64,000 bases of DNA from Oscillibacter ruminantium GH1 (GCF_000307265.1 NZ_DF158901.1:38250-102249); one strand, 5' to 3'. Shown: positions 26,623-35,946, counted from the stretch's first letter. The notes: generated by a model from the letters alone, not told the origin. A program made the numbers and translations.

Positions 26623-26796
26623 GTGGAGAAGGACAAGCATCTGGGGCTTCGGATCGATGCCGAAACTCACGGGAAGCTGCACTATATCGCCGCATACGAG
26701 GGGCGAAGCGAAAATAAGCAGGTGCTGTATCTCATTCAAAAGTGTATTCGTGAATTTGAAAAGGAGCACGGGCCTATCGACTGGAAACAGTCGTAA
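26623..26796 (+). CDS. Small Arc-type ribbon-helix-helix protein 1
   Basis: A 57-residue protein: VEKDKHLGLRIDAETHGKLH then YIAAYEGRSENKQVLYLIQ and IREFEKEHGPIDWK. The short beta strand (HLGLRID), helix (AETHGKLHYIAAYEG), the turn with RSENK, and second helix (QVLYLIQKCIREFEKEH) match Arc/MetJ-type DNA-binding folds. The GTG start at 26623 has AAGGA about 9 bases upstream. It is about 45-50% identical by eye to the next small gene, including EYEGR/AYEGR and IREFEKEHGPI. A palindrome set upstream suggests autoregulation. Confidence 0.75.
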   Translation: MEKDKHLGLRIDAETHGKLHYIAAYEGRSENKQVLYLIQKCIREFEKEHGPIDWKQS

Positions 26797-26937
26797 TGTC
26801 CGATGCAAGGGGAGGTCGCGGCTTATGCCGGGGCCTCTCATTTTATCCGAAAACACCTCATACGGCACCAAAAAATCCTTCTTTCGGTATTGCGTCATAA
26901 ATTCGTCATTTTTCCACACAATCTTATCACGACGCTA

Positions 26938-26960
26938 TATTGATGTCAATATGACGTCAA
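26938..26960 (+). promoter_or_regulatory. Operator of the second small RHH gene
   Basis: TTGATGTCA (26940-26948), ATA, TGACGTCAA (26952-26960): a 9-base inverted repeat with one mismatch, ending 12 bases before the start codon and overlapping a TATATT-like -10. Core GTCA differs from the GTAC core of the first operator. Confidence 0.6.
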
Positions 26961-26972
26961 GGGGATGGAAAG

Positions 26973-27152
26973 ATGAACGACCATTTGCCGCGCTACACAC
27001 TGCGGGTTTCAGAGGAACTGCTGGATAAACTGGGCTATATCGCGGAGTATGAGGGACGCACAAAAAACCGGGAGTTGGAACAAATGATTCTGAAACGCAT
27101 TCGCGAATTTGAGAAGGAGCACGGACCTATCAACCTGGAGCATCCCTGCTGA
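26973..27152 (+). CDS. Small Arc-type ribbon-helix-helix protein 2
   Basis: A 59-residue paralogue of the preceding small protein: MNDHLPRYTLRVSEELLDKL, YIAEYEGRTKNRELEQMIL and KRIREFEKEHGPINLEH. Beta strand RYTLRVS followed by two helices is a complete RHH domain with nothing else attached. The ATG at 26973 follows AAGGGGATGGAAAG. The beta-strand residues that read DNA differ from protein 1 (RYTLRV against HLGLRI), matching the different palindromes. It probably represses itself; other targets are unknown. Confidence 0.78.
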   Translation: MNDHLPRYTLRVSEELLDKLGYIAEYEGRTKNRELEQMILKRIREFEKEHGPINLEHPC

Positions 27153-27170
27153 ATTGCCGCGGGCGGACGC

Positions 27171-27240
27171 GCACAGGGGCCGACGGATTTCCGTCGGCCC
27201 CTGTGCGGCATAAAAGCCTGCACGACAAGCAGTTGCAGGC
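27171..27240 (+). other. Two strong hairpins after the small RHH genes
   Basis: A perfect 17-base stem GCACAGGGGCCGACGGA with its complement and a 2-base loop spans 27171-27206; a second 7-base stem GCCTGCA/TGCAGGC spans 27216-27240. No proper U-tract follows the first, so termination may depend on the pair. The remaining stretch to 27382 holds only a further hairpin with a T-run at about 27337-27362, reading plus strand. Confidence 0.6.
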
Positions 27241-27382
27241 ATTCTATTTGATTCGATGCTGGCTTGGCCCCCTCAAACTCCCCGGCGTATTTTGATACAA
27301 ACCGGTTTTAAAAAGAGGTTTATCGACAAACTGAGGAGAGGGCGTATGCCCGCCCTTTTTAATAGGACGTGAATACCGCGTT

Positions 27383-27889
27383 TCAATAGCTGCTGATGTC
27401 CAGAGACGGGTCGTCCTCCCCCTTTTCAATGGACGCGATGGCCAGATCATATCCCCGGCCCTCGCCCAGATCGACATGGACCGTCTCTCCGGCCCGATGG
27501 CCCAAAACGGCCTTGGCCACCGGAGATTCCTTGCTGACAAGGCCCTTCAACGCGTCCTGACGCAGGGTGGTGACGATGCGGATGGTTTGGGGCGTTTTCG
27601 TGGGCGCGGGGACGATCACCACCGTGTCGAACAGACCCACGCAGTCCGCCTCGGCGGACTTTGGCTGGATGACCTTGGCCGTACGGACCATCTGCTGGAG
27701 ATAGCGGATGCGGCTGTCGTTACGGTTTTTGTCCCGCTTTGCGCACTTGTACTCGAAGTTCTCGCTGAGGTCGCCAAAGCCCCGGGCAATCTGCACATCC
27801 TCAATCAGCTTTGGGCGCAGCACCGTGATGCGATGGGCAATCTCGTCCTTCATTTTTTGGATATCCACTTCCGTCAGTTCGTCGTACAC
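27383..27889 (-). CDS. greA: Transcription elongation factor GreA/GreB family
   Basis: A 168-residue factor that rescues backtracked RNA polymerase by stimulating transcript cleavage. The coiled-coil tip GDLSENFEYKCAKRDK near residue 40 has the conserved acidic pair; the C-terminal FKBP-like domain contains GETVHVDLGEGRGYDLAIASIE. Length is slightly above the usual 158. It is the downstream gene of a two-gene unit with an EamA transporter, 18 bases apart. Confidence 0.9.
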   Translation of the reverse strand: MYDELTEVDIQKMKDEIAHRITVLRPKLIEDVQIARGFGDLSENFEYKCAKRDKNRNDSRIRYLQQMVRTAKVIQPKSAEADCVGLFDTVVIVPAPTKTPQTIRIVTTLRQDALKGLVSKESPVAKAVLGHRAGETVHVDLGEGRGYDLAIASIEKGEDDPSLDISSY

Positions 27890-27907
27890 AAAAAAGCCCC
27901 TTTCCCG

Positions 27908-28864
27908 TTAACTTTCTGAATCCTCCCGTGCCAGAAGGAAAATTGTAATAAGAATCAGTCCAAAACCAATCAGATCCGCCAGCGAAAACGCCGTGTGGAG
28001 CCACAGGGCGGAGCACACCGTGGCGGATACCGGTTCGGTTGCCGCCAACATGGAGGATTTCACAGGGCCTACGTCTGCGATTCCCTGCATGAACAGCGGA
28101 AAGGCCACAATCGACCCTAAAATTACCGCGCCGCCCACCGCAAGCCAGCCCTTCCAAGAGAGGCTGATGGAAAAAGTCCAGCTTTGGCTGGCCAAATTGA
28201 TAAACACACCGCCGATCAGCATTCCCACGCCGGTGACCAGCTCCTTGCCCCATGTTTGGACGAGCTGCCGGGGCAAAAGCGTATAGACCGTCACAGCCAC
28301 GGCGGTGAGCAGACCCCAGAAAAGGCCCTGCGGAGAGATGGACATGTGACGCAGGTCGCCGCCGGTAGCCAGAATGAAGGTTCCCGCCAGCGCCAGCACC
28401 AGCGCAATGGTCTGAACCCGGTCGGGCAGTTTGCGGGCGTGAATGCAGGTAATGAGCATGATGAAGATGAGGTTCAGGTTTTGCAGGACGGTGGTGGTCC
28501 CGGCGTTGGTATAGCCAATGGAAGTGAGATACGCAAACTGACACAGCAGCAGACCGAACAGGCCGAACAGAACCAGCTTTCCAAAATCACGGGGCTGGCG
28601 GACCAAGGCCAGCAGGCTTCGTCCGTGCTTGGGCAGGGCCAGCAGCGTTAACACGATGCCGCCAACCAGCATCCGCACGCAGACAAGCCAAACAGGGGCA
28701 ATGCCGCAGGAGTCGAACAGATATTGCCCGCAGGCGCCGGAAACGCCCCAGCAGACGCCGCCGACCGTGGTGCATACAATGCCCCGAAGACTGCGGCTTT
28801 TTTCACGGACGGCGCTTGCTTCGCTGATTTCACTTATTTCACTGATCTCATTTTTCTCGCTCAT
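27908..28864 (-). CDS. EamA/DMT family transporter 1
   Basis: A 318-residue protein with ten predicted membrane helices arranged as two EamA repeats (first around residues 30-160, second around 175-315). Family marks are the GxxxG-rich first helix and YTNAGTTTVLQNLNLIF at the end of the first repeat. The first 25 residues (NEISEISEISEASAVREKS) are a hydrophilic repeat-like extension. Drug/metabolite exporters of this type carry amino acids, nucleosides or other metabolites; no substrate can be assigned. It precedes greA. Confidence 0.88.
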   Translation of the reverse strand: MSEKNEISEISEISEASAVREKSRSLRGIVCTTVGGVCWGVSGACGQYLFDSCGIAPVWLVCVRMLVGGIVLTLLALPKHGRSLLALVRQPRDFGKLVLFGLFGLLLCQFAYLTSIGYTNAGTTTVLQNLNLIFIMLITCIHARKLPDRVQTIALVLALAGTFILATGGDLRHMSISPQGLFWGLLTAVAVTVYTLLPRQLVQTWGKELVTGVGMLIGGVFINLASQSWTFSISLSWKGWLAVGGAVILGSIVAFPLFMQGIADVGPVKSSMLAATEPVSATVCSALWLHTAFSLADLIGFGLILITIFLLAREDSES

Positions 28865-28923
28865 GGGACTCTCTCTTTCAATCGTTGGTATTTCCCGGCG
28901 TGATGGCGCCGGACAGGGTGAAA

Positions 28924-28957
28924 GCTAGGCCCTTCGCCAAAGAGCGAAGGGCCTAGC
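28924..28957 (-). terminator. Terminator after EamA transporter 2
   Basis: A perfect 14-base stem GCTAGGCCCTTCGC with its complement and a 6-base loop, followed by TTTCA on the minus strand. Confidence 0.75.
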
Positions 28958-28983
28958 GGTGTATTCGATTCTAACCTATTTTT

Positions 28984-30030
28984 TCACGGATTGCAAGGCC
29001 CATCCTCGGGAAGCAGGCTTTCGGCAGCCACGCAGGCCACAATGAGGACTGCGCCCACAAGCCCCGGGGTGCTGAGGCGCTCTCCCAGCATAAAAAAGGA
29101 GAACAGCGCGGTCATCACCGGGCAGAGGCACTGGACCAAGGCCACCGTCCGGGCGGACACGGCCGTGAGTGCCGCGTTTTGCAGCAAAAAGCCGCCAATC
29201 GTGCATGTCACAGCCAAATAGACAATGACAGCCCAGACCTGAGGCGTGGCGGTGGAAAGGCAGGACCAGCCGCCGTCCACAAACAGGGCAAAGATCACGC
29301 TCAGAACTGCCGCCGCCAAGGTCTGGACGGTGGAGAGCGTCAGTGCGTCCATGCGGGCCAGCGATTCCTGCCCCAAAACCAAAGACCCCGCCAGCAAAAG
29401 CGCTGTTAGCAGCGCCAGCACCTCACCGATGCCAAAGCCGGTCAGTCCGCCCAGCCCGCAGAGAAGATACAGTCCCACCACCACGAGAATTTGAATGGGG
29501 ATGTGCTTCCGAGAGTATTTCCGGCGGAACAGAACCAAAACCAGCAGGGGCGTCATCACGGTGGAAAGAGAGCGCAAAAACGCCGTGCTTGTGGCTGCGC
29601 TGAATTGGAGGGCAACATTGCCGGTCAAATGGGCGACGGCGATGCACAGCGCGGGACCAATCCAGTCCCGGATGCGGCAGTTCCGCATCCCTGCCACAAT
29701 CCGCTTTCCGCCGAAGAGGAATAAAAGTGCCAGCGCCAGCAGATACCGCACGGACAGCAGCGCGTATACCGGCGTCACGGAAAGGGCGTCCTTGGTGATG
29801 GGGTCGCCGAACCCATAAATCACGCTTTGCAGCAAAATGAGCACAATGGCCAGCCGGGGAGTCAAGGAGCGGGAAGCGGAGGCTTCCTCCGGCGGGACCG
29901 AAGCGGAGAGATCAACCGGCGCGAAATCTTCCACCGGGACGGCGGCTGCTCCGGCTCCCGGCCTGTCCGGGACGGCGGGATCAAGTTCCGGCGCGATTTC
30001 GGCCGATGCGGATTGGAACTGCTGATTCAT
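28984..30030 (-). CDS. EamA/DMT family transporter 2
   Basis: About 348 residues with ten membrane helices as two EamA repeats. It has a 60-residue hydrophilic acidic N-terminus rich in Ala, Pro and Glu (FQSASAEIAPELDPAVP) before the first helix, longer than in typical DMT proteins. Start ATG 30030 has AAGGAG 9 bases upstream; ATG 30036 is too close. Marks include KDALSVTPVYALLSVRYL and LLLGERLSTPGLVGAVLI. Substrate unknown. It follows the pyr operon end by about 40 bases in the opposite gene order, so it is probably an independent unit. Confidence 0.87.
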   Translation of the reverse strand: MNQQFQSASAEIAPELDPAVPDRPGAGAAAVPVEDFAPVDLSASVPPEEASASRSLTPRLAIVLILLQSVIYGFGDPITKDALSVTPVYALLSVRYLLALALLFLFGGKRIVAGMRNCRIRDWIGPALCIAVAHLTGNVALQFSAATSTAFLRSLSTVMTPLLVLVLFRRKYSRKHIPIQILVVVGLYLLCGLGGLTGFGIGEVLALLTALLLAGSLVLGQESLARMDALTLSTVQTLAAAVLSVIFALFVDGGWSCLSTATPQVWAVIVYLAVTCTIGGFLLQNAALTAVSARTVALVQCLCPVMTALFSFFMLGERLSTPGLVGAVLIVACVAAESLLPEDGPCNP

Positions 30031-30074
30031 GAGCATGCGCTCCTTTTTCCGGCGCGGCCCTGCCGCACGCAGTT

Positions 30075-30500
30075 TTAGATTTTCCGCTTTTTCTCCGCAT
30101 CACAGTAAGCACAGCGATAGGTGTGCTTTTCCGGGTCGCTCAATAAAAAGATGGCGTCCAGCTGGGGTTCCACCGCCGTGATGCACCGGGGGTTCTTACA
30201 ATGGATGATATTCACCAGCTTGAGAGGAAGTTCCAGATGCTTCTTTTCCACCCGGGCTCCGTTTCGGATGACGTTCACGGTGATGTCCGGGTCCACGTAG
30301 CCCAGCACGTCCAGATCCACTTCCATAGGAGAGTCGATCTTGATGATGTCCTTTTTGCCCATCCGCCCGCTGCGGACGTTTTTGATGATGGCAACGGAGC
30401 AGTCCAGCTGATCCAGATGCAGATATTTATAGATGTCCATGGACTTTCCGGCCTTGATGTGGTCGAGAACCACACCGTCCTGAATGCTATCAATATTCAT
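30075..30500 (-). CDS. pyrI: Aspartate carbamoyltransferase regulatory subunit
   Basis: A 141-residue regulatory chain. The N-terminal nucleotide-binding domain has VLDHIKAGKSMDIYKYL and ISP-like residues; the C-terminal zinc domain has the four cysteines as CKNPRC near residue 108 and CAYC near residue 132. PyrI is common in Proteobacteria and archaea, present in many Clostridia, and absent from Bacillus. It is the last gene of the pyr operon, 12 bases after pyrB, and should confer CTP/ATP control on PyrB. Confidence 0.95.
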   Translation of the reverse strand: MNIDSIQDGVVLDHIKAGKSMDIYKYLHLDQLDCSVAIIKNVRSGRMGKKDIIKIDSPMEVDLDVLGYVDPDITVNVIRNGARVEKKHLELPLKLVNIIHCKNPRCITAVEPQLDAIFLLSDPEKHTYRCAYCDAEKKRKI

Positions 30501-30512
30501 GGCGTTCCTCCT

Positions 30513-31439
30513 TTACTCCGCCCGCAGGCCCAGCAGCAGCATAATCAGGGCCATGCGGATATATTTGCCGTTTTTCACCTGTCTGAAGTAGCAGGCCCGG
30601 GGATCGTTGTCCACCGCCACGGTGATCTCGTTCACACGGGGCAGAGGGTGCAGAATGCACAGATCCTCTTTTGCGGGGATCAGCTTTTCCGGGTCCAGAA
30701 CATAGGTGTCTTTCAGCCGGACGTAATCGGCCTCGTTGAAAAACCGCTCCTTCTGGACGCGGGTCATATACAGAATGTCAAGACGGGGAATCGCGTCTTC
30801 CAGAGAGTCCGTCTCCTGGTAGGCGAGATGGTTCTTCTCCAGCACGCTTTCCTTCAGGTATTGCGGCAGTTTCAGCTCCTCCGGGGAGATAAACACGAAG
30901 TTGATGCCCGTCCGGCGGCTCAGGGCGTTCACCAGAGAGTGAACCGTCCGGCCAAACTTCAGGTCGCCGCAGAAGCCGATGGTGAAATCGTCCAGCCGTC
31001 CCTTTTCCCGATGGATGGTCAAAAGGTCCGTCAGCGTCTGGGTGGGGTGGTTGTGCCCGCCGTCTCCGGCGTTGATAATGGGCACTTCGCTGCGCTGGGC
31101 AGCGGCGAACGGTGCGCCCTCTTTGGGGTGGCGCATGGCGATGATGTCGGCATAGCAGCTGACGGTGCGGACAGTGTCCACCACGGTTTCGCCCTTGGCG
31201 GTGGAAGAGGACGCGGCCTCGGAAAAGCCCAGAACACCGCCGCCCAGCGCCAGCATGGCGGATTCAAAGCTGAGGCGGGTGCGGGTGGAAGGCTCAAAAA
31301 ACAGCGTTGCCAGCTGCTTGTGGGCGCAGGCACTCTGATACTTCGCGGGGTTTGCAATCATGTCCTCCGCCGTGTCGATCAGCCCGTCGATCTCGGCGAG
31401 GGTCAGGTCGGTGATGTCGATGAGATTACGATTTGACAT
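30513..31439 (-). CDS. pyrB: Aspartate carbamoyltransferase catalytic subunit
   Basis: A 308-residue transcarbamoylase making carbamoyl-aspartate. The carbamoyl-phosphate loop is [13 protein letters not shown] near residue 49, the conserved [15 protein letters not shown] near residue 125, and the C-terminal HPLPRVNEI near residue 265. Length is standard. It pairs with PyrI directly downstream. Confidence 0.97.
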   Translation of the reverse strand: MSNRNLIDITDLTLAEIDGLIDTAEDMIANPAKYQSACAHKQLATLFFEPSTRTRLSFESAMLALGGGVLGFSEAASSSTAKGETVVDTVRTVSCYADIIAMRHPKEGAPFAAAQRSEVPIINAGDGGHNHPTQTLTDLLTIHREKGRLDDFTIGFCGDLKFGRTVHSLVNALSRRTGINFVFISPEELKLPQYLKESVLEKNHLAYQETDSLEDAIPRLDILYMTRVQKERFFNEADYVRLKDTYVLDPEKLIPAKEDLCILHPLPRVNEITVAVDNDPRACYFRQVKNGKYIRMALIMLLLGLRAE

Positions 31440-31474
31440 AGAAGTTCTCCCTTCGTGCGTTCCGGTGAATGGGT

Positions 31475-32113
31475 TCAGCCCCGTGCCCAGCTCTCGTCGC
31501 TGGGATTGGCGCGGAATTTTTTCAGGCGCTGAATATCCTCGGTCTTAATTTTACCCTCCTCGGCGGCAACCTGGCACACTGCGTCGAAATTACTCAGACT
31601 GAAATTGACCACGTTCGCCGCGGCCAGCCGGTCAAGGCCCTTTTGGAGCCCGTAGGTAAAGATGGAGGCCACGCCCAGCACCTGTGCCCCGGCTTCGCGC
31701 AAAACGTCCACGGTTTCAATGCAGCTGCCCGCAGTGGAGATCAAATCCTCCACTACCACGACCTTCTGCCCCTTTTCCAGCCGACCTTCGATCTGGTTGC
31801 CCCGGCCGTGATCCTTGTGCCCGGAGCGGACATAGCCCATGGGAAGGTCCATCAGATGGCCAACGATGGCGGCGTGGGCGATGCCGGCGGTGGAGGTGCC
31901 CATCAGAACTTCCACGTCGGGAAAGTGCTGACGAATCAGGCCCACCAGCCCGGTTTCCACCGCCGTGCGGACGGTGGGAGCGGTGAGGGTCAGGCGGTTG
32001 TCGCAGTAAATCGGGCTGTGGATGCCGCTGGCCCAGGTAAAGGGGTCATCCGGGCGCAGAAATACCGCGCCGATGGACAAAAGGTCGTGGGCAATCTCGC
32101 GTTCGATGCTCAT
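31475..32113 (-). CDS. pyrE: Orotate phosphoribosyltransferase
   Basis: About 212 residues. The PRPP-binding motif is [13 protein letters not shown] near residue 122 and the flexible catalytic loop is [12 protein letters not shown] near residue 95. It converts orotate to OMP. The ATG at 32113 is preferred because AAGGAG lies 10 bases upstream; TTG 32122 would be too close. Confidence 0.96.
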   Translation of the reverse strand: MSIEREIAHDLLSIGAVFLRPDDPFTWASGIHSPIYCDNRLTLTAPTVRTAVETGLVGLIRQHFPDVEVLMGTSTAGIAHAAIVGHLMDLPMGYVRSGHKDHGRGNQIEGRLEKGQKVVVVEDLISTAGSCIETVDVLREAGAQVLGVASIFTYGLQKGLDRLAAANVVNFSLSNFDAVCQVAAEEGKIKTEDIQRLKKFRANPSDESWARG

Positions 32114-32207
32114 ATCGTTCAATCTCCTTTGATTTTAATAACAAACTGAGTTGCGGACAAGAGGTGTATAGGGTCCCCACAAAAGGGCTGCGGGAAGTGG
32201 CGGAAAA

Positions 32208-32909
32208 TTAACCGAGAAAATCCTGAACCGCCCGCCGGTAGGCGGCGACGGGGTCCTCTGCCTGTGTGATGGGCCGACCCATCACCAGATAATCACAGCC
32301 GGATTTTCCAGCCAATTCGGGGGTCATGATGCGCTTTTGATCTCCGGCGGCGGAGTCCGCGAAGCGGATGCCGGGGGTGACGGTGACAAACTTCTCGCCG
32401 CAGACGGACTTGACCCCCGCCGCCTCCAGCGGGGAGCAGACCACGCCGTCAAGACCGGAAGCGGCGGCGTTTTTCGCATAAGTCATCACGGTTTCGGCCA
32501 TGGGTGTGTCGATCAGCAGCTCGTTTTTCAGCGCCGCGTCGTTGGTGGAGGTCAGCTGGGTAACGGCGATCAGCAGCGGGCGGGAGCCGTCCGGACGGGT
32601 GAGCCCCTCCAGCGCGGCGCGCATCATTTCCGACGCGCCCGCGGCGTGGAGATTCACCATGTCCACGTCCAGCCGGGAGAGGGAGGCCATGGCCCGCTTC
32701 ACGGTGTTGGGAATGTCATGCAGCTTCAAATCCAGAAAAATTCTGTGGCCCCGAGCCTTGATGGCCCGGACCATGTCCGGTCCCTCGGCGTAGAAAAGCT
32801 CCATGCCGATTTTTACATAGGGCTTTTCCCCGGCGGGAAAATGGTCCAAAAATTGAAGAGTTTCCGCCCCCGTGGGGAAGTCCAGAGCAATGATGACGTC
32901 CTGATTCAT
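32208..32909 (-). CDS. pyrF: Orotidine 5'-phosphate decarboxylase
   Basis: A 233-residue TIM-barrel enzyme producing UMP. The catalytic Asp-Lys array is [13 protein letters not shown] near residue 57; the phosphate loop [16 protein letters not shown] is near residue 178, and [14 protein letters not shown] near the end. It overlaps pyrD by four bases. About 95 non-coding bases separate it from pyrE. Confidence 0.96.
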   Translation of the reverse strand: MNQDVIIALDFPTGAETLQFLDHFPAGEKPYVKIGMELFYAEGPDMVRAIKARGHRIFLDLKLHDIPNTVKRAMASLSRLDVDMVNLHAAGASEMMRAALEGLTRPDGSRPLLIAVTQLTSTNDAALKNELLIDTPMAETVMTYAKNAAASGLDGVVCSPLEAAGVKSVCGEKFVTVTPGIRFADSAAGDQKRIMTPELAGKSGCDYLVMGRPITQAEDPVAAYRRAVQDFLG

Positions 32910-33820
32910 GCGTGCGCTCCTCCAGTCAGTTGAGAAATTTCGGTTACGCCCAGCCGCTCACAGACGGCGGGCAGTTTTTCGATAATGGTTTTGCAGGCGG
33001 CGGGGTTTTTCAGGTTTGCCGCCCCGATCTCCACGGCGCTGGCTCCCGCCAGCATCATTTCGCATACGTCCTCGGCGGAACTGATGCCGCCGCAGCCGAT
33101 GATGGGCAGCTTCACCGCTTCGTACACGTCCCACACCATCCGCAGCGCCACCGGGAATACAGCGGGGCCGGACAGGCCCCCGGTCCGGTTGGCCAGCAGA
33201 GGGCGCTTGGTCTTCAAATCAATGCGCATACCCAGCAGTGTGTTGATGAGGCAGAGGCCGTCCGCCCCCGCGTCCGCGCAGGCTTTGGCAATTTCCGCGA
33301 TGTCCGTCACATTGGGACTGAGCTTGAGAAAGACGGGCTTTTTTGTGGCGGCCTTGACCGCCGCCGTTACCTCCGCCGCGCTTTTGGAATCGGAGCCAAA
33401 GTTCTTGCCGCCGCAGTGGACGTTGGGACAGGAGATATTCACTTCGATGATGCCCACCTGCGGGCAGGCGTCCAGTTTACGGCAGTTCTCGGCGTATTCC
33501 TCCACGGTGTTTCCGCCAATGTTGGCGATCACCGGGCCGTGAAAAAGCTTGGCGATGTTGGGCAGTTCTTCGGCAATCACAGCGTCGATGCCCGGATTTT
33601 GCAGACCCACCGCGTTCAGCATTCCGCAGGCAGTCTCCGCGATGCGGGGCTGGGGATTGCCGAACCGGGCCTGCGCGGTGGTTCCTTTAAAGGAAAAGCT
33701 GCCGAGGATGTCAAGGTCATAGACCTCCGCAAACTCCCGCCCGTATCCAAACGCGCCGGAGGCGGGGATAACGGGGTTCTTCAGCGCCACGCCCGCTAAG
33801 GTCACACCAAGGTTCACCAT
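32906..33820 (-). CDS. pyrD: Dihydroorotate dehydrogenase B (NAD+), catalytic subunit
   Basis: A 304-residue FMN enzyme of class 1B. The active-site cysteine lies in [15 protein letters not shown] near residue 130, FMN contacts in [11 protein letters not shown], and the C-terminal [11 protein letters not shown] and GASAVEIG motifs hold the phosphate. It works with the electron-transfer subunit PyrK, whose gene overlaps it by 7 bases upstream. Confidence 0.96.
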   Translation of the reverse strand: MVNLGVTLAGVALKNPVIPASGAFGYGREFAEVYDLDILGSFSFKGTTAQARFGNPQPRIAETACGMLNAVGLQNPGIDAVIAEELPNIAKLFHGPVIANIGGNTVEEYAENCRKLDACPQVGIIEVNISCPNVHCGGKNFGSDSKSAAEVTAAVKAATKKPVFLKLSPNVTDIAEIAKACADAGADGLCLINTLLGMRIDLKTKRPLLANRTGGLSGPAVFPVALRMVWDVYEAVKLPIIGCGGISSAEDVCEMMLAGASAVEIGAANLKNPAACKTIIEKLPAVCERLGVTEISQLTGGAHA

Positions 33821-34551
33821 ACGATCTCCTCCTTTTGGAACACCGGTCCGTCCTTACAGACCCGGCGGGGGCCGCCCGTTGTCTGAATTGTGCAGCCCAC
33901 GCACGCGCCAAAGCCGCAGGCCATCCGGGCCTCAAAGCTATACTGCCCGCTTTTCAGCTGGGGAAGTGCGTGGACGGCTTTCAGCATGGGTGTGGGACCG
34001 CAGACGAAGGCGGCGGTGCACGCCGGGGAGGCTTTTACCAAATCGGTCACAAAGCCCTTTGTGCCGAGACTCCCGTCCTCCGTGGCAATAAAAAGGTGAC
34101 AGCCAAGACGGGCGAATTCCTCCAGATAAAATGCGTCTGCCGCCGTGCGAAAGCCCAGCGCCACCGTAGGGGTAACACCCACCTCCCGCATCCGCCCGGC
34201 AAGGCCGAACAGCGGGGCTGCACCCACGCCGCCGCCAATCAGGATGGGGTTTTCCGGGCAGTCGGTCAAGTCAAACCCGCTGCCAAGGCCGGAAAGGGTG
34301 TCCAGTTCCGTGCCGGGGACGGAACGAACCAGCTCCCGTGTTCCTTCGCCCACCACCCGGACGATTAAGAGGAGCGCGTCTTCCGTCCAGTTGGCGATGC
34401 TGATGGGGCGGCGGAGAAATCTGCCGGGCAGTTCTACGTTGACAAACTGCCCCGGCGCGGTGATGGCGGAGACGTCGCCGGAGAGCACCAGCTCATAGGT
34501 GTCCGCCGTCAGCTGGCGGGCATGTTCCAGAGTAAAGAGAGATTGTTTCAT
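33814..34551 (-). CDS. pyrK: Dihydroorotate dehydrogenase B electron transfer subunit
   Basis: A 245-residue ferredoxin-reductase-like protein. FAD binding shows as RFLRRPISIAN near residue 47, the NAD region as LIGGGVGAAPLFGLA near residue 106, and the [2Fe-2S] cluster cysteines as CGFGACVGC with a further cysteine in RRVCKDGPVF near the C-terminus. It passes electrons from PyrD to NAD+. Overlaps both neighbours. Confidence 0.96.
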   Translation of the reverse strand: MKQSLFTLEHARQLTADTYELVLSGDVSAITAPGQFVNVELPGRFLRRPISIANWTEDALLLIVRVVGEGTRELVRSVPGTELDTLSGLGSGFDLTDCPENPILIGGGVGAAPLFGLAGRMREVGVTPTVALGFRTAADAFYLEEFARLGCHLFIATEDGSLGTKGFVTDLVKASPACTAAFVCGPTPMLKAVHALPQLKSGQYSFEARMACGFGACVGCTIQTTGGPRRVCKDGPVFQKEEIVW

Positions 34552-35831
34552 GTGTCCTCCCGTTGAAAGTCGGTGTAAACCAGTTTTCCATTACAGATAG
34601 TGGCGGCCACGGCGGCGGATACCATCCAGCCGTCAAACGGCGTGGCGCGGCCCATGGAGTTGAAGTTTCTGCTGTTAATGGTGTGGGGCCGGTTCAGATC
34701 CAGCACGGTCAGGTCTGCGGGAGCGCCCTCGGCGATTTTGCCGCCCGGCAGACCAAAAATCTTCCGGGGTCGGACGCACAGCCGGTCCAAAAGCAGTTCC
34801 AGTGGGACGATACCCGTTTGAACCAATTGTGTATAGAGAATGGAAAACGCCGTCTCAAGTCCCACGATGCCAAAGGCGCTGCCTTGCAGGCCCTTGGACT
34901 TTTCCTCGGCGGAGTGGGGGGCGTGATCTGTGGCGATGCAGTCAATGGTTCCGTCCAGCAGGCCCTCCAGCAGAGCGTCCCGGTCGGCGGCGGAGCGCAG
35001 GGGCGGGTTCATCTTGAACCGGCCCTCGTCTTGCAAATCCTCGTCGCACAAAACCAGATAGTGAGGCCCAGTCTCGCAGGTGACGGGCAGGCCCTCGGCC
35101 TTGGCTCTGCGGATGAGCGCCACGCTTTCTTTGGCGGAGATGTGGCAGACGTGGTATGGACACCCGGTTTCCCGCACCAGCCCGATATCCCGCTCCACCT
35201 GCCGCCATTCGCTCTCCGACGAAATGCCCGGAAAGCCGTGGGCCTTGGCCCACGTGCCGTCATGGATGCAGCCGCCGGGCTTTAACAGGGCGTTCACCTC
35301 GCAGTGGGCCACAATGGGCTTGTCCAGCGCCTTTGCCGCCTTCATGGCGGCGCGCATCATCTCGTCGGACTGCACGCCCCGCCCATCGTCGGAAAAACCG
35401 GCCACATGGGGGGCCATTTCCGCCATGTCGGAAAGAAACTGCCCCTGTTCCCCGGCGGTAATTGCCCCGTAGGGATAAACGTGGATTTTTGCGTCCCGGG
35501 CAATTGCGTCCAGCTCCGGCTTCAGCGTCTCACAGCTGTCCGGAACCGGCTTCAGGTTGGGCATGGGGCACACGGCGGTATAGCCGCCGGCGGCGGCCGC
35601 CGCCGTGCCGGAGGCGAAGGTTTCCTTATAAGAAAATCCAGGCTCCCGAAGATGCACATGTACATCGACGAAACCTGGAACAATCAACAAATCTTGAATT
35701 TCAATCACGGAACGATTCTCACGGGGAAGGGAGGGAGAAATGGAAACAATACGGCCATTCTCAACGGCAACGTCTGCCGTCTGGAAACCGCCGTTCAAAA
35801 AAACACTGCCGCGAGCCAGCAGAAAACCCAT
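34548..35831 (-). CDS. pyrC: Dihydroorotase
   Basis: A 427-residue type I dihydroorotase. Metal ligands appear in DVHVHLREPGF near residue 57, the carboxylated-lysine/histidine region in the central barrel (VAHCEVNAL), and the catalytic aspartate in ATDHAPHSAEEK near residue 303. First gene of pyrC-K-D-F-E-B-I. The ATG at 35831 follows GGAGGTACACC. Confidence 0.96.
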   Translation of the reverse strand: MGFLLARGSVFLNGGFQTADVAVENGRIVSISPSLPRENRSVIEIQDLLIVPGFVDVHVHLREPGFSYKETFASGTAAAAAGGYTAVCPMPNLKPVPDSCETLKPELDAIARDAKIHVYPYGAITAGEQGQFLSDMAEMAPHVAGFSDDGRGVQSDEMMRAAMKAAKALDKPIVAHCEVNALLKPGGCIHDGTWAKAHGFPGISSESEWRQVERDIGLVRETGCPYHVCHISAKESVALIRRAKAEGLPVTCETGPHYLVLCDEDLQDEGRFKMNPPLRSAADRDALLEGLLDGTIDCIATDHAPHSAEEKSKGLQGSAFGIVGLETAFSILYTQLVQTGIVPLELLLDRLCVRPRKIFGLPGGKIAEGAPADLTVLDLNRPHTINSRNFNSMGRATPFDGWMVSAAVAATICNGKLVYTDFQREDT

Positions 35832-35867
35832 GGTGTACCTCCTTGTTTGTGCATACTCTAACGGTAT

Positions 35868-35896
35868 ATTTTAGTGGAAAGAGCGGCGCTTGTCAA
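35868..35896 (-). promoter_or_regulatory. Promoter of the pyr operon
   Basis: Near-consensus minus-strand TTGACA (35891-35896), 17-base spacer, TAAAAT (35868-35873). The start would fall near 35861, only 30 bases before pyrC, so there is no room for a PyrR-type attenuator. Confidence 0.8.
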
Positions 35897-35946
35897 TGGC
35901 AGATTTCATAAACAAGACGAATTCTCCAAAGATTTTTTCTCTGATT

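Noticed and set aside
26584-26919. A 111-codon minus-strand frame over the first RHH gene.
   Set aside because: Antisense to a well supported small gene and lacks a ribosome binding site.
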